DNA from: an uncultured Lachnospiraceae bacterium
GTDB lineage: Bacteria > Bacillota > Clostridia > Lachnospirales > Lachnospiraceae
Direction: 5' to 3'
Assembly (NCBI GenBank): GCA_958444395.1
Contig: CAUCOL010000074.1
Location: forward strand, 1-8,054
DNA length: 8,054 nucleotides
Position 1 is the stretch's first letter. Each line of letters starts with the position of its first letter. A program made the translations under genes and the position numbers. The notes under the pieces are model-generated. The model made no database searches. It had not been told where the DNA came from and worked only from the letters and a program-made list of their open reading frames with translations. Positions 1 to 5,996 of the stretch are shown in pieces.

Positions 1-284
1 CGTATCGGGATACAGAGGGGGAGCGCAGACTGCAACGGAGTAAAGTACCGGTGAAAGAGCATACACAGGATCAGTATGTATGGGAGATAACGTATCAGAC
101 GATGCAGCAGGACTGGCAGTGGATCCGTTTTGAAGCCAGAGATAAACAGGGACGGTTTATGGCATATACGAATCCTTTATACTGTGGCACCGGTGAGAAA
201 AAATGGAAAACCTATCAGGAAGCATTAGACTATTTTAAAGAAGTTGGTGATGAACAGTTATATGATAAAAGGAATCTTATTTGA
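1..284 (+). CDS. C-terminal fragment of a probable PHP-domain (CehA/McbA-like) phosphoesterase
   Basis: The frame is open from the left edge (first full codon at base 3) to TGA at 282-284, so this is the tail of a longer protein; the GTG at 51 lies inside the open frame and need not be a start. The last ~90 residues include WIRFEARDKQGRFMAYTNPL. The pattern W-(I/V)-R-x-E-x-R-D-x-x-G-x-x-x-A-x-TNP-(I/L)-Y resembles the C-terminal beta-rich segment of CehA/McbA-type PHP metallohydrolases, where 'TNP-I-Y' follows a short strand. The metal-binding PHP core would lie upstream, outside the window, so catalytic residues cannot be checked. The next gene, a HAD phosphatase, starts within its last 35 bases, and an ABC ATPase follows, so this is probably the 3' part of an operon for uptake and hydrolysis of a phosphorylated compound. 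That it is coding is well supported; the family call is moderate. Confidence 0.6.
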   Translation, partial: YRDTEGERRLQRSKVPVKEHTQDQYVWEITYQTMQQDWQWIRFEARDKQGRFMAYTNPLYCGTGEKKWKTYQEALDYFKEVGDEQLYDKRNLI

Positions 285-996
285 TAAGGATGGAACACTG
301 ATCGACTTTCAGTCTCTGTGGCTGCGGGCGGCAGAAGAGGTCGTGCCGCTGTTGCTGCGTGTCAATGCATGGGATACGTCTCCGGGCATGTGCGATATCA
401 TCCTGCATGCAATGGGAATACAGGGAAAAGAAGTATTGCCGGATGGTCCGCTTGCCTGGATGACCTATCCGGAGATCGGGCGGGAAATCTGCATAGCTGT
501 CCGAAAAATGGGACATCAAGCAGAAGAGGAATTGGTAGGAAGACAGTTATCTGTTTTATTTGAAAGTGTGACGACCTGGGATTCCTTTACGTATCAGCAG
601 ATTGTTCCATTAAAACCGCTCTTTGGACGACTGCATGCGCAGGGGTTCAAAATTGGTCTTGCGACAGCGGACACGGATACGGCTGTAAAACGTTGTTTCC
701 GAAAACTGGATCTGCTGGATGCTTTTGATTTCCTGGGATGGGACGATGGCGTCATGAAGCCGAAACCATCCGGGGATATGCTGGAACGCTTCTGTGTGAA
801 GTTTCACTTTGCACCGGAAGAGGTTGCTGTGGTGGGGGATACATGGAATGATATGTTGTTTGCAAAACGATATGGTGCAAAGAGTATCGGTGTACTGAGC
901 GGACTTGCTTCCAGAGAAGTATTAGCACCGGATGCAGATGCTATCATCAATACGATCAAAGAGCTTCCCGCACTCCTTGAAGAACGGGAAGTGTAA
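250..996 (+). CDS. HAD superfamily hydrolase, phosphoglycolate-phosphatase-like
   Basis: This is a cytoplasmic phosphomonoesterase of about 248 residues, typical for a subfamily IA HAD phosphatase with a helical cap. Counted from ATG 250, motif I is FDKDGTLID at residues 11-19 (nucleophile Asp12, acid/base Asp14). Motif II is the Thr in LATADTD near 139, motif III is the Lys in MKPKP (170-172), and motif IV is GDTWND (196-201), which holds the Mg-binding acids. Residues ~20-115 form the cap, which usually sets substrate choice, so the substrate cannot be read here. TTG 244, GTG 247, ATG 250 and ATG 262 are all in frame. ATG 250 is chosen because AAAGAAG at 236-242 is suitably placed; ATG 262 would still keep motif I. 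It overlaps the upstream gene by 35 bases and is followed after 21 bases by an ABC ATPase, so all three are probably co-transcribed and translationally coupled. Confidence 0.9.
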   Translation: MNSYMIKGILFDKDGTLIDFQSLWLRAAEEVVPLLLRVNAWDTSPGMCDIILHAMGIQGKEVLPDGPLAWMTYPEIGREICIAVRKMGHQAEEELVGRQLSVLFESVTTWDSFTYQQIVPLKPLFGRLHAQGFKIGLATADTDTAVKRCFRKLDLLDAFDFLGWDDGVMKPKPSGDMLERFCVKFHFAPEEVAVVGDTWNDMLFAKRYGAKSIGVLSGLASREVLAPDADAIINTIKELPALLEEREV

Positions 997-1017
997 GGAA
1001 GACAGAGGGAGGAAGAA

Positions 1018-2136
1018 ATGGCGGCAATAGAACTAAAACATGTTTATAAATATTATGACGATGGTGTGAAAGCAGTACAGGATTTTAATCTTACGATAGA
1101 GGATAAGGAGTTTGTGGTATTTGTCGGTCCATCCGGCTGTGGTAAGTCTACTACATTGCGTATGATCGCCGGGTTGGAAGAAATCTCGGATGGACAGCTG
1201 TGGATGGATGGAGTACAGATCAACAACCTAAAGCCGAATAAAAGGGATATTGCCATGGTATTTCAGAATTATGCACTCTATCCGCATATGTCTGTGTATG
1301 ACAACATTGCATATAGTATGAAGCTGAAGCATGTACCAAAGAAGGAGATCCGGTCAGAAGTGGAACGGGTTGCAAAGATTTTAGATATCGAGAATGTGCT
1401 GGACAGAAAACCAAAAGAATTATCCGGTGGACAAAAGCAGCGTGTAGCAATCGGACGTGCTATGGTGCGTAGTCCGCGCGTCTTTCTGATGGATGAACCA
1501 CTGTCTAATCTGGATGCAAAACTTCGAACAAAAATGCGTGCCCAGATCCATTCATTATATAAAATGCTGCAGACAACATTTATCTATGTGACACATGATC
1601 AGACAGAAGCCATGACGCTGGGAACCAAGATCGTTGTCATGCGTGACGGTATCATTCAGCAGGCGGCGTCCGCAGAGAATCTGTACCGTTATCCTGCCAA
1701 TGTGTTTGTAGCACAGTTTATCGGAACACCGCAGATGAATCTGTTATCTGGAAAGGTATTTTATCAGGATAGAAAATATTTCATTATGACCGAGGAATAC
1801 CGCATTGATCTGCCTGATGAAATGGGTCATCGATTTTATGACGAAAATTATATCGGAAAGCATATTCTGATCGGTGTGCGTCCGGAGGATGTACAGGTGT
1901 CGGCAAAAGACCGCGACGGAATCCAGATGCGCCTGGATGCCTTTGAATTATTAGGGGCGCATACCAATCTTTTCCTGGAACAGAGCGGGCTGGAGATCGC
2001 GGCTACGGTCAAAGGAAACTGTGATCCACAGACAGGGAATGTATATTATGTACATCTGTCTGCAGGGAAGCTGCATTTCTTTGATATGGATACAGAGAGC
2101 CGTATCGTGATGCCGGGTGAAATGCCGATGGCATAA
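1018..2136 (+). CDS. ugpC: ABC transporter ATP-binding protein, UgpC/MsmX/MalK family
   Basis: This is the ATPase subunit of a carbohydrate- or glycerol-phosphate-type importer, acting at the inner face of the membrane as a dimer. All nucleotide-binding motifs are present in the 372 residues: Walker A GPSGCGKST (37-45), Q-loop Gln83, signature LSGGQ (135-139), Walker B VFLMDEP (155-161), D-loop SNLD (163-166) and switch His193. Residues ~235-372 form the C-terminal TOBE/OB-fold typical of MalK/UgpC proteins, with FIGTPQMN (234-241) and IGVRPEDV (285-292). The start has a strong site (AGGGAGG at 1006-1012, five bases before ATG). In this family one ATPase can serve several sugar permeases, so substrate cannot be assigned from it alone. 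The upstream phosphoesterase and HAD phosphatase favour a phosphorylated ligand such as glycerol-3-phosphate or a glycerophosphodiester, by inference. No permease or binding-protein gene is in the window; they may lie upstream. Confidence 0.93.
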   Translation: MAAIELKHVYKYYDDGVKAVQDFNLTIEDKEFVVFVGPSGCGKSTTLRMIAGLEEISDGQLWMDGVQINNLKPNKRDIAMVFQNYALYPHMSVYDNIAYSMKLKHVPKKEIRSEVERVAKILDIENVLDRKPKELSGGQKQRVAIGRAMVRSPRVFLMDEPLSNLDAKLRTKMRAQIHSLYKMLQTTFIYVTHDQTEAMTLGTKIVVMRDGIIQQAASAENLYRYPANVFVAQFIGTPQMNLLSGKVFYQDRKYFIMTEEYRIDLPDEMGHRFYDENYIGKHILIGVRPEDVQVSAKDRDGIQMRLDAFELLGAHTNLFLEQSGLEIAATVKGNCDPQTGNVYYVHLSAGKLHFFDMDTESRIVMPGEMPMA

Positions 2137-2227
2137 GGAGAAATCGGTACGCTGTTTTGTCTTTCTGTGGATAAGACGATGGGCCAGGAGAAAATAACGT
2201 CAAGATGAAAAAAGTGACGGCAGGGTG

Positions 2228-2256
2228 TTGGAATATTGCCGGAAAGAAGATATAAT
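2228..2256 (+). promoter_or_regulatory. Candidate sigma-A promoter upstream of the methyltransferase gene
   Basis: TTGGAA (2228-2233, 4 of 6 to the -35 consensus) and TATAAT (2251-2256, a perfect -10) are separated by exactly 17 bases. The start point would be near 2262-2264, at the foot of the hairpin described next. A short inverted repeat CGGCA/TGCCG (2218-2222 and 2237-2241) straddles the -35 box. If used, this promoter would drive the methyltransferase, fchA and folD genes, since no terminator is visible among them. Confidence 0.5.
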
Positions 2257-2260
2257 AAAG

Positions 2261-2294
2261 ACTGTTATGTGAAAAAGACGTAACAGTTTTTTTT
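2261..2294 (+). terminator. Intrinsic terminator after the ABC ATPase operon
   Basis: ACTGTTATGT (2261-2270) pairs with ACGTAACAGT (2278-2287) over ten positions, one of them G-U, around the seven-base loop GAAAAAG, and is followed by eight T (2287-2294). Position and form fit termination of the upstream operon. The stem has few G-C pairs, so it may be leaky. It begins where transcripts from the candidate promoter at 2228-2256 would start. Confidence 0.75.
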
Positions 2295-2332
2295 GCGTTT
2301 CGTGATCTTTTACAGGAAGGGATCGGTAATGT

Positions 2333-3124
2333 ATGACGGAACTGGAGAAATATTATAATAAATTCAATGAAGAAAAACGTCTGACGAGACGTCATGGGCA
2401 GGTAGAATATATCGTGTCTATGGAGTATATACACCGTTATCTGGATCAACTAAAAAAACAATCACAGGATCCGGTCAGGATACTGGATGTAGGTGCAGGA
2501 ACCGGACGCTACAGTGTGGCACTGGCGGAGGAAGGGTACGATGTCACAGCAGTCGAACTCGTCCGGTATAATCTGGGAATCTTAAAAGCAAAGAAAAGTA
2601 CGGTGAAAGCATATCAGGGAAATGCAACAAATCTATCCCGTTTTTCGGACAACAGTTTTGATATGACATTGGTATTTGGACCGATGTATCATTTGTGCAG
2701 CTTTGAAGAGAAAGTGACAGCATTGCAGGAAGCGAAGCGTGTAACAAGAGTCGGCGGAATCATTCTGGTGGCATATTGTATGAATGAATATGCGGTACTG
2801 GTACATGGGTTTCGGGATGGTCATGCGGCAGAATGTCTGGCGGATGGCAGACTGACACAGGATTTTCACTGTGTACCGGGAGAAGGGGAGTTTTATGATT
2901 ATCTGCGTCTGGAGGATATCGACAGGCTGAATGCGGCAGCAGGCATGCGGCGGCAGCAGATCATTGCACCGGATGGTGCGGCAAATTACATGCGTCCGGT
3001 ATTGCATGCGATGGATGAAGCATCCTTTCGGAACTTCATCCGGTATCAGCTATCCGTCTGTGAAAGACCGGAGCTGCTGGGTGCCAGTGCGCATACGCTG
3101 GATATATTGATAAATGAAAAATAA
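2333..3124 (+). CDS. Class I SAM-dependent methyltransferase, substrate unknown
   Basis: A 263-residue cytoplasmic protein with a Rossmann-type methyltransferase core. Motif I is ILDVGAGTGRYS (50-61); the acidic residue closing strand 2 is Glu75 (VTAVEL), the expected ribose-binding position. GNATNLSRF (96-104) fits the adenine-contact loop, FDMTLVFGPMYHL (109-121) is strand 4 with motif post-I, and RVGGIILVAY (139-148) is the usual strand-5 region. The C-terminal ~100 residues carry no motif I can tie to a known acceptor, so it could act on a small molecule or a macromolecule. ATG 2333 is preceded by AGGAAGGG (2314-2321) with an 11-base gap, slightly long. An overlapping ATG at 2329 opens only a nine-codon frame. 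The gene precedes two one-carbon/folate genes with no terminator between, so co-transcription is likely, but a direct functional link is not shown. Confidence 0.88.
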   Translation: MTELEKYYNKFNEEKRLTRRHGQVEYIVSMEYIHRYLDQLKKQSQDPVRILDVGAGTGRYSVALAEEGYDVTAVELVRYNLGILKAKKSTVKAYQGNATNLSRFSDNSFDMTLVFGPMYHLCSFEEKVTALQEAKRVTRVGGIILVAYCMNEYAVLVHGFRDGHAAECLADGRLTQDFHCVPGEGEFYDYLRLEDIDRLNAAAGMRRQQIIAPDGAANYMRPVLHAMDEASFRNFIRYQLSVCERPELLGASAHTLDILINEK

Positions 3125-3223
3125 AGATGGAATTGATCGCAACAGCCTGCGCTGTGTGCGGTGGATTGCACGCACGGTAGAAAATAGCAAAGAGAATATA
3201 AAATGAAAGGCGGGAAAGCTAAT

Positions 3224-3850
3224 ATGATGACAGAACAGACAATGCAGGAATTTATGGACACATTAGCATCCTCTGCTCCGGTACCGGGCGGTGGTGGTGC
3301 CAGTGCCTATGCGGCAGCAATCGGAATGTGTCTGGGAAGCATGGTGGCAAATCTGACCACAGGAAAGAAGAAATATGCACAGTATCAGGAAGAGATCGAG
3401 CAGGTGCTGGTGCAGGCAGAAGTGCTGACCGGAGAGCTGGCAGAGGGGATGGACAAGGATGCGCAGGCATTTGAACCATTGTCAAAAGCATATGGTCTGC
3501 CAAAGAATACCGAGGAAGAACTGCAGAAGAGAAATGAAATCCTGGAAGCGGCTCTGGTAACAGCCAGTGAGGCACCTCTGGCACTGATGGAAAAGATCCT
3601 GGAAGCATTGGATATCCTGGAACGTCTGGCAGTGATCGGGAGCAAGCTGGCAGTCAGTGATGTCGGGGTCGGTGTGCAGATGTGTAAGGCTGCATTAAAC
3701 GGCGCTTCTTTAAATGTATATATCAATACAAAGCTGATGAAGGACAGAGAAAGAGCCGGTCAGATGAACGAAAAGGCAGACCGTATCATTCAGTCGGGCA
3801 ATGAAAAGGCAGACCGGATCTATCAGGATGTATTGCAGCAGATCCGGTGA
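3224..3850 (+). CDS. fchA: Cyclodeaminase/cyclohydrolase family protein (FchA, FtcD C-terminal-domain type)
   Basis: This protein of ~208 residues matches the free-standing cyclodeaminase domain: formimino-THF to methenyl-THF plus ammonia, or, in FchA of acetogens, interconversion of methenyl-THF and 10-formyl-THF. Seen in order are MQEFMDTLASSAPVPGGGGA (7-26), with the family's N-terminal 'P-x-PGGGG-A' loop, MVANLT (40-45), the DKDAQAF segment (77-83), SDVGVGVQ (145-152) and NVYINTKLMKD (164-174), all hallmarks of this all-helical family. ATG 3224 is chosen because homologues begin only a few residues before the 'EF..L' helix. ATG 3227 is equally possible, and ATG 3203 would add seven residues with a poorer fit, although AAAGAG (3189-3194) lies before it. 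The C-terminus repeats NEKADRI twice ten residues apart. folD follows after 77 bases; because that FolD appears to lack cyclohydrolase residues, a cyclohydrolase role for this protein is the favoured inference. Confidence 0.85.
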   Translation: MMTEQTMQEFMDTLASSAPVPGGGGASAYAAAIGMCLGSMVANLTTGKKKYAQYQEEIEQVLVQAEVLTGELAEGMDKDAQAFEPLSKAYGLPKNTEEELQKRNEILEAALVTASEAPLALMEKILEALDILERLAVIGSKLAVSDVGVGVQMCKAALNGASLNVYINTKLMKDRERAGQMNEKADRIIQSGNEKADRIYQDVLQQIR

Positions 3851-3927
3851 TAACAGAAAAGGTGGGAAGAGATGTATCACGGCAGATCTGCTGATAGCAG
3901 TAAAATAACGGAAAGAAAGGAACAGAC

Positions 3928-4770
3928 ATGCAGATATTAAAGGGATTACCGGTCGCAAATGCGATCAACGAAACGATACAGGAGGAGATGAAGACATGGA
4001 CAAAGCCTGTGCCGCATCTGGCGATCATACGGGTAGGAGAACGGCCGGATGACATGTCGTATGAAAGAGGAGCCGTAAAGAAAATGGATAAAGTCGGTCT
4101 GGAATGTACGACATATACCTATCCGGCGGATATTGAAAATGAGACATTCCAAAAGGAATTTGACAAGATCAATCAGGACGATGCGATCGACGGTATCCTG
4201 CTGCTGCGTCCCCTGCCAAAGTCACTGGATGAAAAGGCAATCGAAAACCGGATCGATCCGGCGAAGGATCTGGACGGAATCTCGCCAATGAATCAGGCGA
4301 AGATCTATGCCGGGGATAAACAGGGGTTTGCTCCCTGTACCGCAGAGGCAGTTGTGGAGATGCTGGAGCATGCCGATATCGATCTGACCGGAAAAAGGGT
4401 GACGGTGATCGGAAGAAGCCTGGTGATCGGTAAACCGGTGTCTATGCTTCTTCTTCAGAAGAATGCGACGGTAACGATCTGTCATACTCGTACAAAGGAT
4501 ATGCCTGCCCTCTGTCGTCAGGCAGAGGTGCTGGTGGCAGCCGCCGGATCAGCCAAAATGGTAACACCGGAATATGTGGCAGATGATGCGGTAGTGATTG
4601 ACGTCGGAATTAATGTAGATGAGCAGGGAAATCTTTGTGGCGATGTGGATTTTGATGCAGTCAGTCCGAAAGCATCCGTGATCTCACCGGTGCCGGGCGG
4701 TGTCGGTTCTGTGACAACGTCTGTACTGGCAAAGCATCTCTGGAGAGCAGCACAGATGCGCAGAGGATAG
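3928..4770 (+). CDS. folD: FolD-family methylene-THF dehydrogenase, probably lacking cyclohydrolase activity
   Basis: The full-length protein (280 residues) interconverts 5,10-methylene-THF and methenyl-THF with NAD(P) in the cytoplasm. The fold markers are clear: substrate Tyr45 in DDMSYERGA, KDLDGISP (113-120, Asp116 matching human MTHFD1 Asp125), PCTAEAVVEML (136-146), dinucleotide-binding VIGRSLVIGKPV (160-171), CHTRTKDMP (185-193), VIDVGIN (223-229), and the signature PVPGGVGSVTTSVL (254-267). Two cyclohydrolase residues are missing. The lysine expected four residues after the Tyr (human Lys56) is Ala49; the two lysines present are at 51-52. The Gln of 'VQLPLP' (human Gln100) is Leu93, followed by Arg94, giving LLLRPLP. 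Known human mutants at these sites lose cyclohydrolase but keep dehydrogenase. With fchA 77 bases upstream, a monofunctional dehydrogenase is the best reading. ATG 3928 has AAAGGA (3916-3921) six bases before it. No terminator is evident downstream. Confidence 0.93.
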   Translation: MQILKGLPVANAINETIQEEMKTWTKPVPHLAIIRVGERPDDMSYERGAVKKMDKVGLECTTYTYPADIENETFQKEFDKINQDDAIDGILLLRPLPKSLDEKAIENRIDPAKDLDGISPMNQAKIYAGDKQGFAPCTAEAVVEMLEHADIDLTGKRVTVIGRSLVIGKPVSMLLLQKNATVTICHTRTKDMPALCRQAEVLVAAAGSAKMVTPEYVADDAVVIDVGINVDEQGNLCGDVDFDAVSPKASVISPVPGGVGSVTTSVLAKHLWRAAQMRRG

Positions 4771-4904
4771 TCTACTAGTGTAGTATAATGCTTGAAACAG
4801 ATGAAACGAAAGTGTTCGTTGTATCTGGCAGGAAAATATAGTAAGATGATTACGGATCAGATATGTAAGAGAATCTTGGAAAAAAATAAAAGAGAAGGAA
4901 CAGG

Positions 4905-4919
4905 TGCAGAGCATCTGCA
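4905..4919 (+). promoter_or_regulatory. Small hairpin just upstream of the glucokinase ribosome binding site
   Basis: TGCAGA (4905-4910) and TCTGCA (4914-4919) form a perfect six-pair stem with a GCA loop, ending four bases before GGAGG (4924-4928). It may affect mRNA structure at the start site. No regulator is implied. Confidence 0.35.
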
Positions 4920-4923
4920 GAAT

Positions 4924-4928
4924 GGAGG
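4924..4928 (+). promoter_or_regulatory. Ribosome binding site fixing the glucokinase start
   Basis: GGAGG lies five bases before ATG 4934. This places the start at MSKFIYGVDLGGT, the normal N-terminus of ROK kinases, rather than at the in-frame GTG 4904, which would put this site inside the coding region. Confidence 0.8.
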
Positions 4929-4933
4929 TTAAT

Positions 4934-5878
4934 ATGAGTAAATTTATCTATGGAGTAGATCTGGGCGGTACAACAGTAAAAATGGGACTGTTTGATGCAG
5001 AAGGAACGATGATAGAAAAATGGGAGATCAAGACCAGAAAAGAAAACCAGGGCGAGCAGATCCTGCCGGACATCGCAGCATCCATTGCCGAGAAGAATCA
5101 GGAGAAGGATATCGCCGTATCCGATATCGTTGGAATCGGTATGGGAGTACCCGGTCCGATCACCGAGGATGGTCGTGTATTAAAGTGTGCAAACCTCGGC
5201 TGGGGAATCTTCTCTGTAGCCGATCGTCTGCGTGAGCTTACAGGTGTAGAAAAGATTAAAGTCGGAAACGATGCCAATGTGGCAGCACTCGGTGAGCAGT
5301 GGCGCGGAGGCGGACGTGGTTTTGACAGCATTGTTATGATTACACTGGGAACCGGTGTAGGTGGTGGAATCATCCTGAATGGAAAGATTCTGACAGGAAG
5401 TAACGGTGCAGCCGGAGAGATCGGGCATCTGACCGTAAATCCACATGAGACACGTACCTGTGGTTGTGGAAAGAAGGGTTGTCTGGAGCAGTATTCTTCT
5501 GCAACCGGTATTACACGAATGTCGGCAGAAAAGCTGGAATCAACGACAACACCATCCCAGCTGCGTGAATATGACCATCCGATCACAGGACTGGAGTTAT
5601 TCAAGGCATACAAAGAGGACGATGCTCTGGCAAAGGAGATCGTAGAGGAATTTGCTACTTATCTTGGACTGGGACTTTCCCATGTTGCAGCCGTGGTAGA
5701 TCCACAGGCATTCGTAATCGGTGGTGGTGTATCCAAGAACGGAACGATCGTTACCGATGTCATCAAGGAAAAATATGAGCAGGACGTTATGTTTGCCCTG
5801 AAGGGTAAGGAATTCAGACTGGCAGAGCTGGGCAATGATGCCGGAATGTATGGTGCTGTCCGCATGGTATTAGAGTAA
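4934..5878 (+). CDS. glcK: Glucokinase, ROK family
   Basis: This 314-residue protein phosphorylates glucose with ATP to glucose-6-phosphate in the cytoplasm. The phosphate-1 loop is VDLGGTTVKMGL (8-19). GVPGP (71-75) and NLGW (87-90) match the sugar-side loops of ROK glucokinases. The catalytic base is Asp113 in GNDANVAALGE, and the phosphate-2/ATP region is TLGTGVGGG (138-146). The ROK zinc site is complete: GEIGHLTV with His165, then CGCGKKGCLEQ with Cys177, Cys179 and Cys184. The adenosine loop VIGGGVS is at 261-267. Length and motifs match Firmicutes GlcK; there is no N-terminal helix-turn-helix, so it is not a ROK repressor. In the 163-base gap upstream, the best promoter is TTGTAT (4819-4824) with TAAGAT (4842-4847) 17 bases away, a weak match; read-through from folD is also possible because no terminator is seen. 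No GC-rich terminator is visible downstream either. Confidence 0.95.
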   Translation: MSKFIYGVDLGGTTVKMGLFDAEGTMIEKWEIKTRKENQGEQILPDIAASIAEKNQEKDIAVSDIVGIGMGVPGPITEDGRVLKCANLGWGIFSVADRLRELTGVEKIKVGNDANVAALGEQWRGGGRGFDSIVMITLGTGVGGGIILNGKILTGSNGAAGEIGHLTVNPHETRTCGCGKKGCLEQYSSATGITRMSAEKLESTTTPSQLREYDHPITGLELFKAYKEDDALAKEIVEEFATYLGLGLSHVAAVVDPQAFVIGGGVSKNGTIVTDVIKEKYEQDVMFALKGKEFRLAELGNDAGMYGAVRMVLE

Positions 5879-5934
5879 AAAGGGCAGAAAACTCCGAAAT
5901 GTTATAAAAATCTTAAATTTTTTTTAAAAAGTGG

Positions 5935-5963
5935 TTTTCATTTTTGTTAAAATATGTTATAGT
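5935..5963 (+). promoter_or_regulatory. Candidate extended -10 promoter of the NlpC/P60-like gene
   Basis: TATAGT (5958-5963) is preceded by TG at 5955-5956 (TGn extended -10) and, with 17 bases between, by TTTTCA (5935-5940, four of six to the -35 consensus). The flanks are A/T tracts that could act as an UP element. The start point would be near 5970, inside the right arm of the inverted repeat at 5943-5974. Confidence 0.5.
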
Positions 5964-5974
5964 TATTTAACAAA
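5943..5974. repeat. 9-bp inverted repeat bracketing the -10 box: operator candidate
   Basis: TTTGTTAAA (5943-5951) and TTTAACAAA (5966-5974) are perfect inverted copies separated by 14 bases, which contain the extended -10 box. A second, partly overlapping pair is ATGTTA (5954-5959) and TAACAT (5979-5984). The spacing (23 bases between arm centres, about two helical turns) would suit a dimeric repressor. No regulator is identified. Confidence 0.45.
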
Positions 5975-5996
5975 GTTGTAACATTTAGGAGGAAGT

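Noticed and set aside
2009..2449. 146-codon minus-strand frame across the ABC ATPase end and methyltransferase start
   Set aside because: It runs through a terminator and into two supported genes, is Phe/His/Ser-rich without any domain, and has no plausible start site.
3143..3180. Imperfect GTGTG/CGCAC inverted repeat before fchA as a riboswitch or terminator
   Set aside because: The stem is only about five pairs including a wobble, with no T-tract and no conserved riboswitch core recognised.
3203..3223. ATG 3203 as the start of fchA
   Set aside because: The extra residues MKGGKAN precede the normal family N-terminus. ATG 3224 or 3227 fits better, although AAAGAG at 3189-3194 keeps 3203 possible.
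3882..3891. GCAGATCTGC palindrome between fchA and folD
   Set aside because: A ten-base palindrome in one place is expected by chance and has no promoter or T-tract beside it.
4784..4789. TATAAT just after folD as a glcK promoter
   Set aside because: The hexamer is perfect, but there is no -35 match at 16-18 bases and no TGn extension.
4904..4933. GTG 4904 as an upstream start for glucokinase
   Set aside because: It would place the GGAGG site inside the gene and add ten residues before the conserved N-terminus.
5098..5613. 171-codon open frame on the minus strand inside glcK
   Set aside because: It lies wholly antisense to a clearly conserved kinase, has Ser/Pro-rich low-information sequence and no ribosome binding site; it is a shadow of the glcK codons.
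5910..5931. A/T-rich symmetric stretch after glcK as a terminator
   Set aside because: It has no G-C pairs to form a stable stem and looks more like an UP element or curved DNA of the next promoter.
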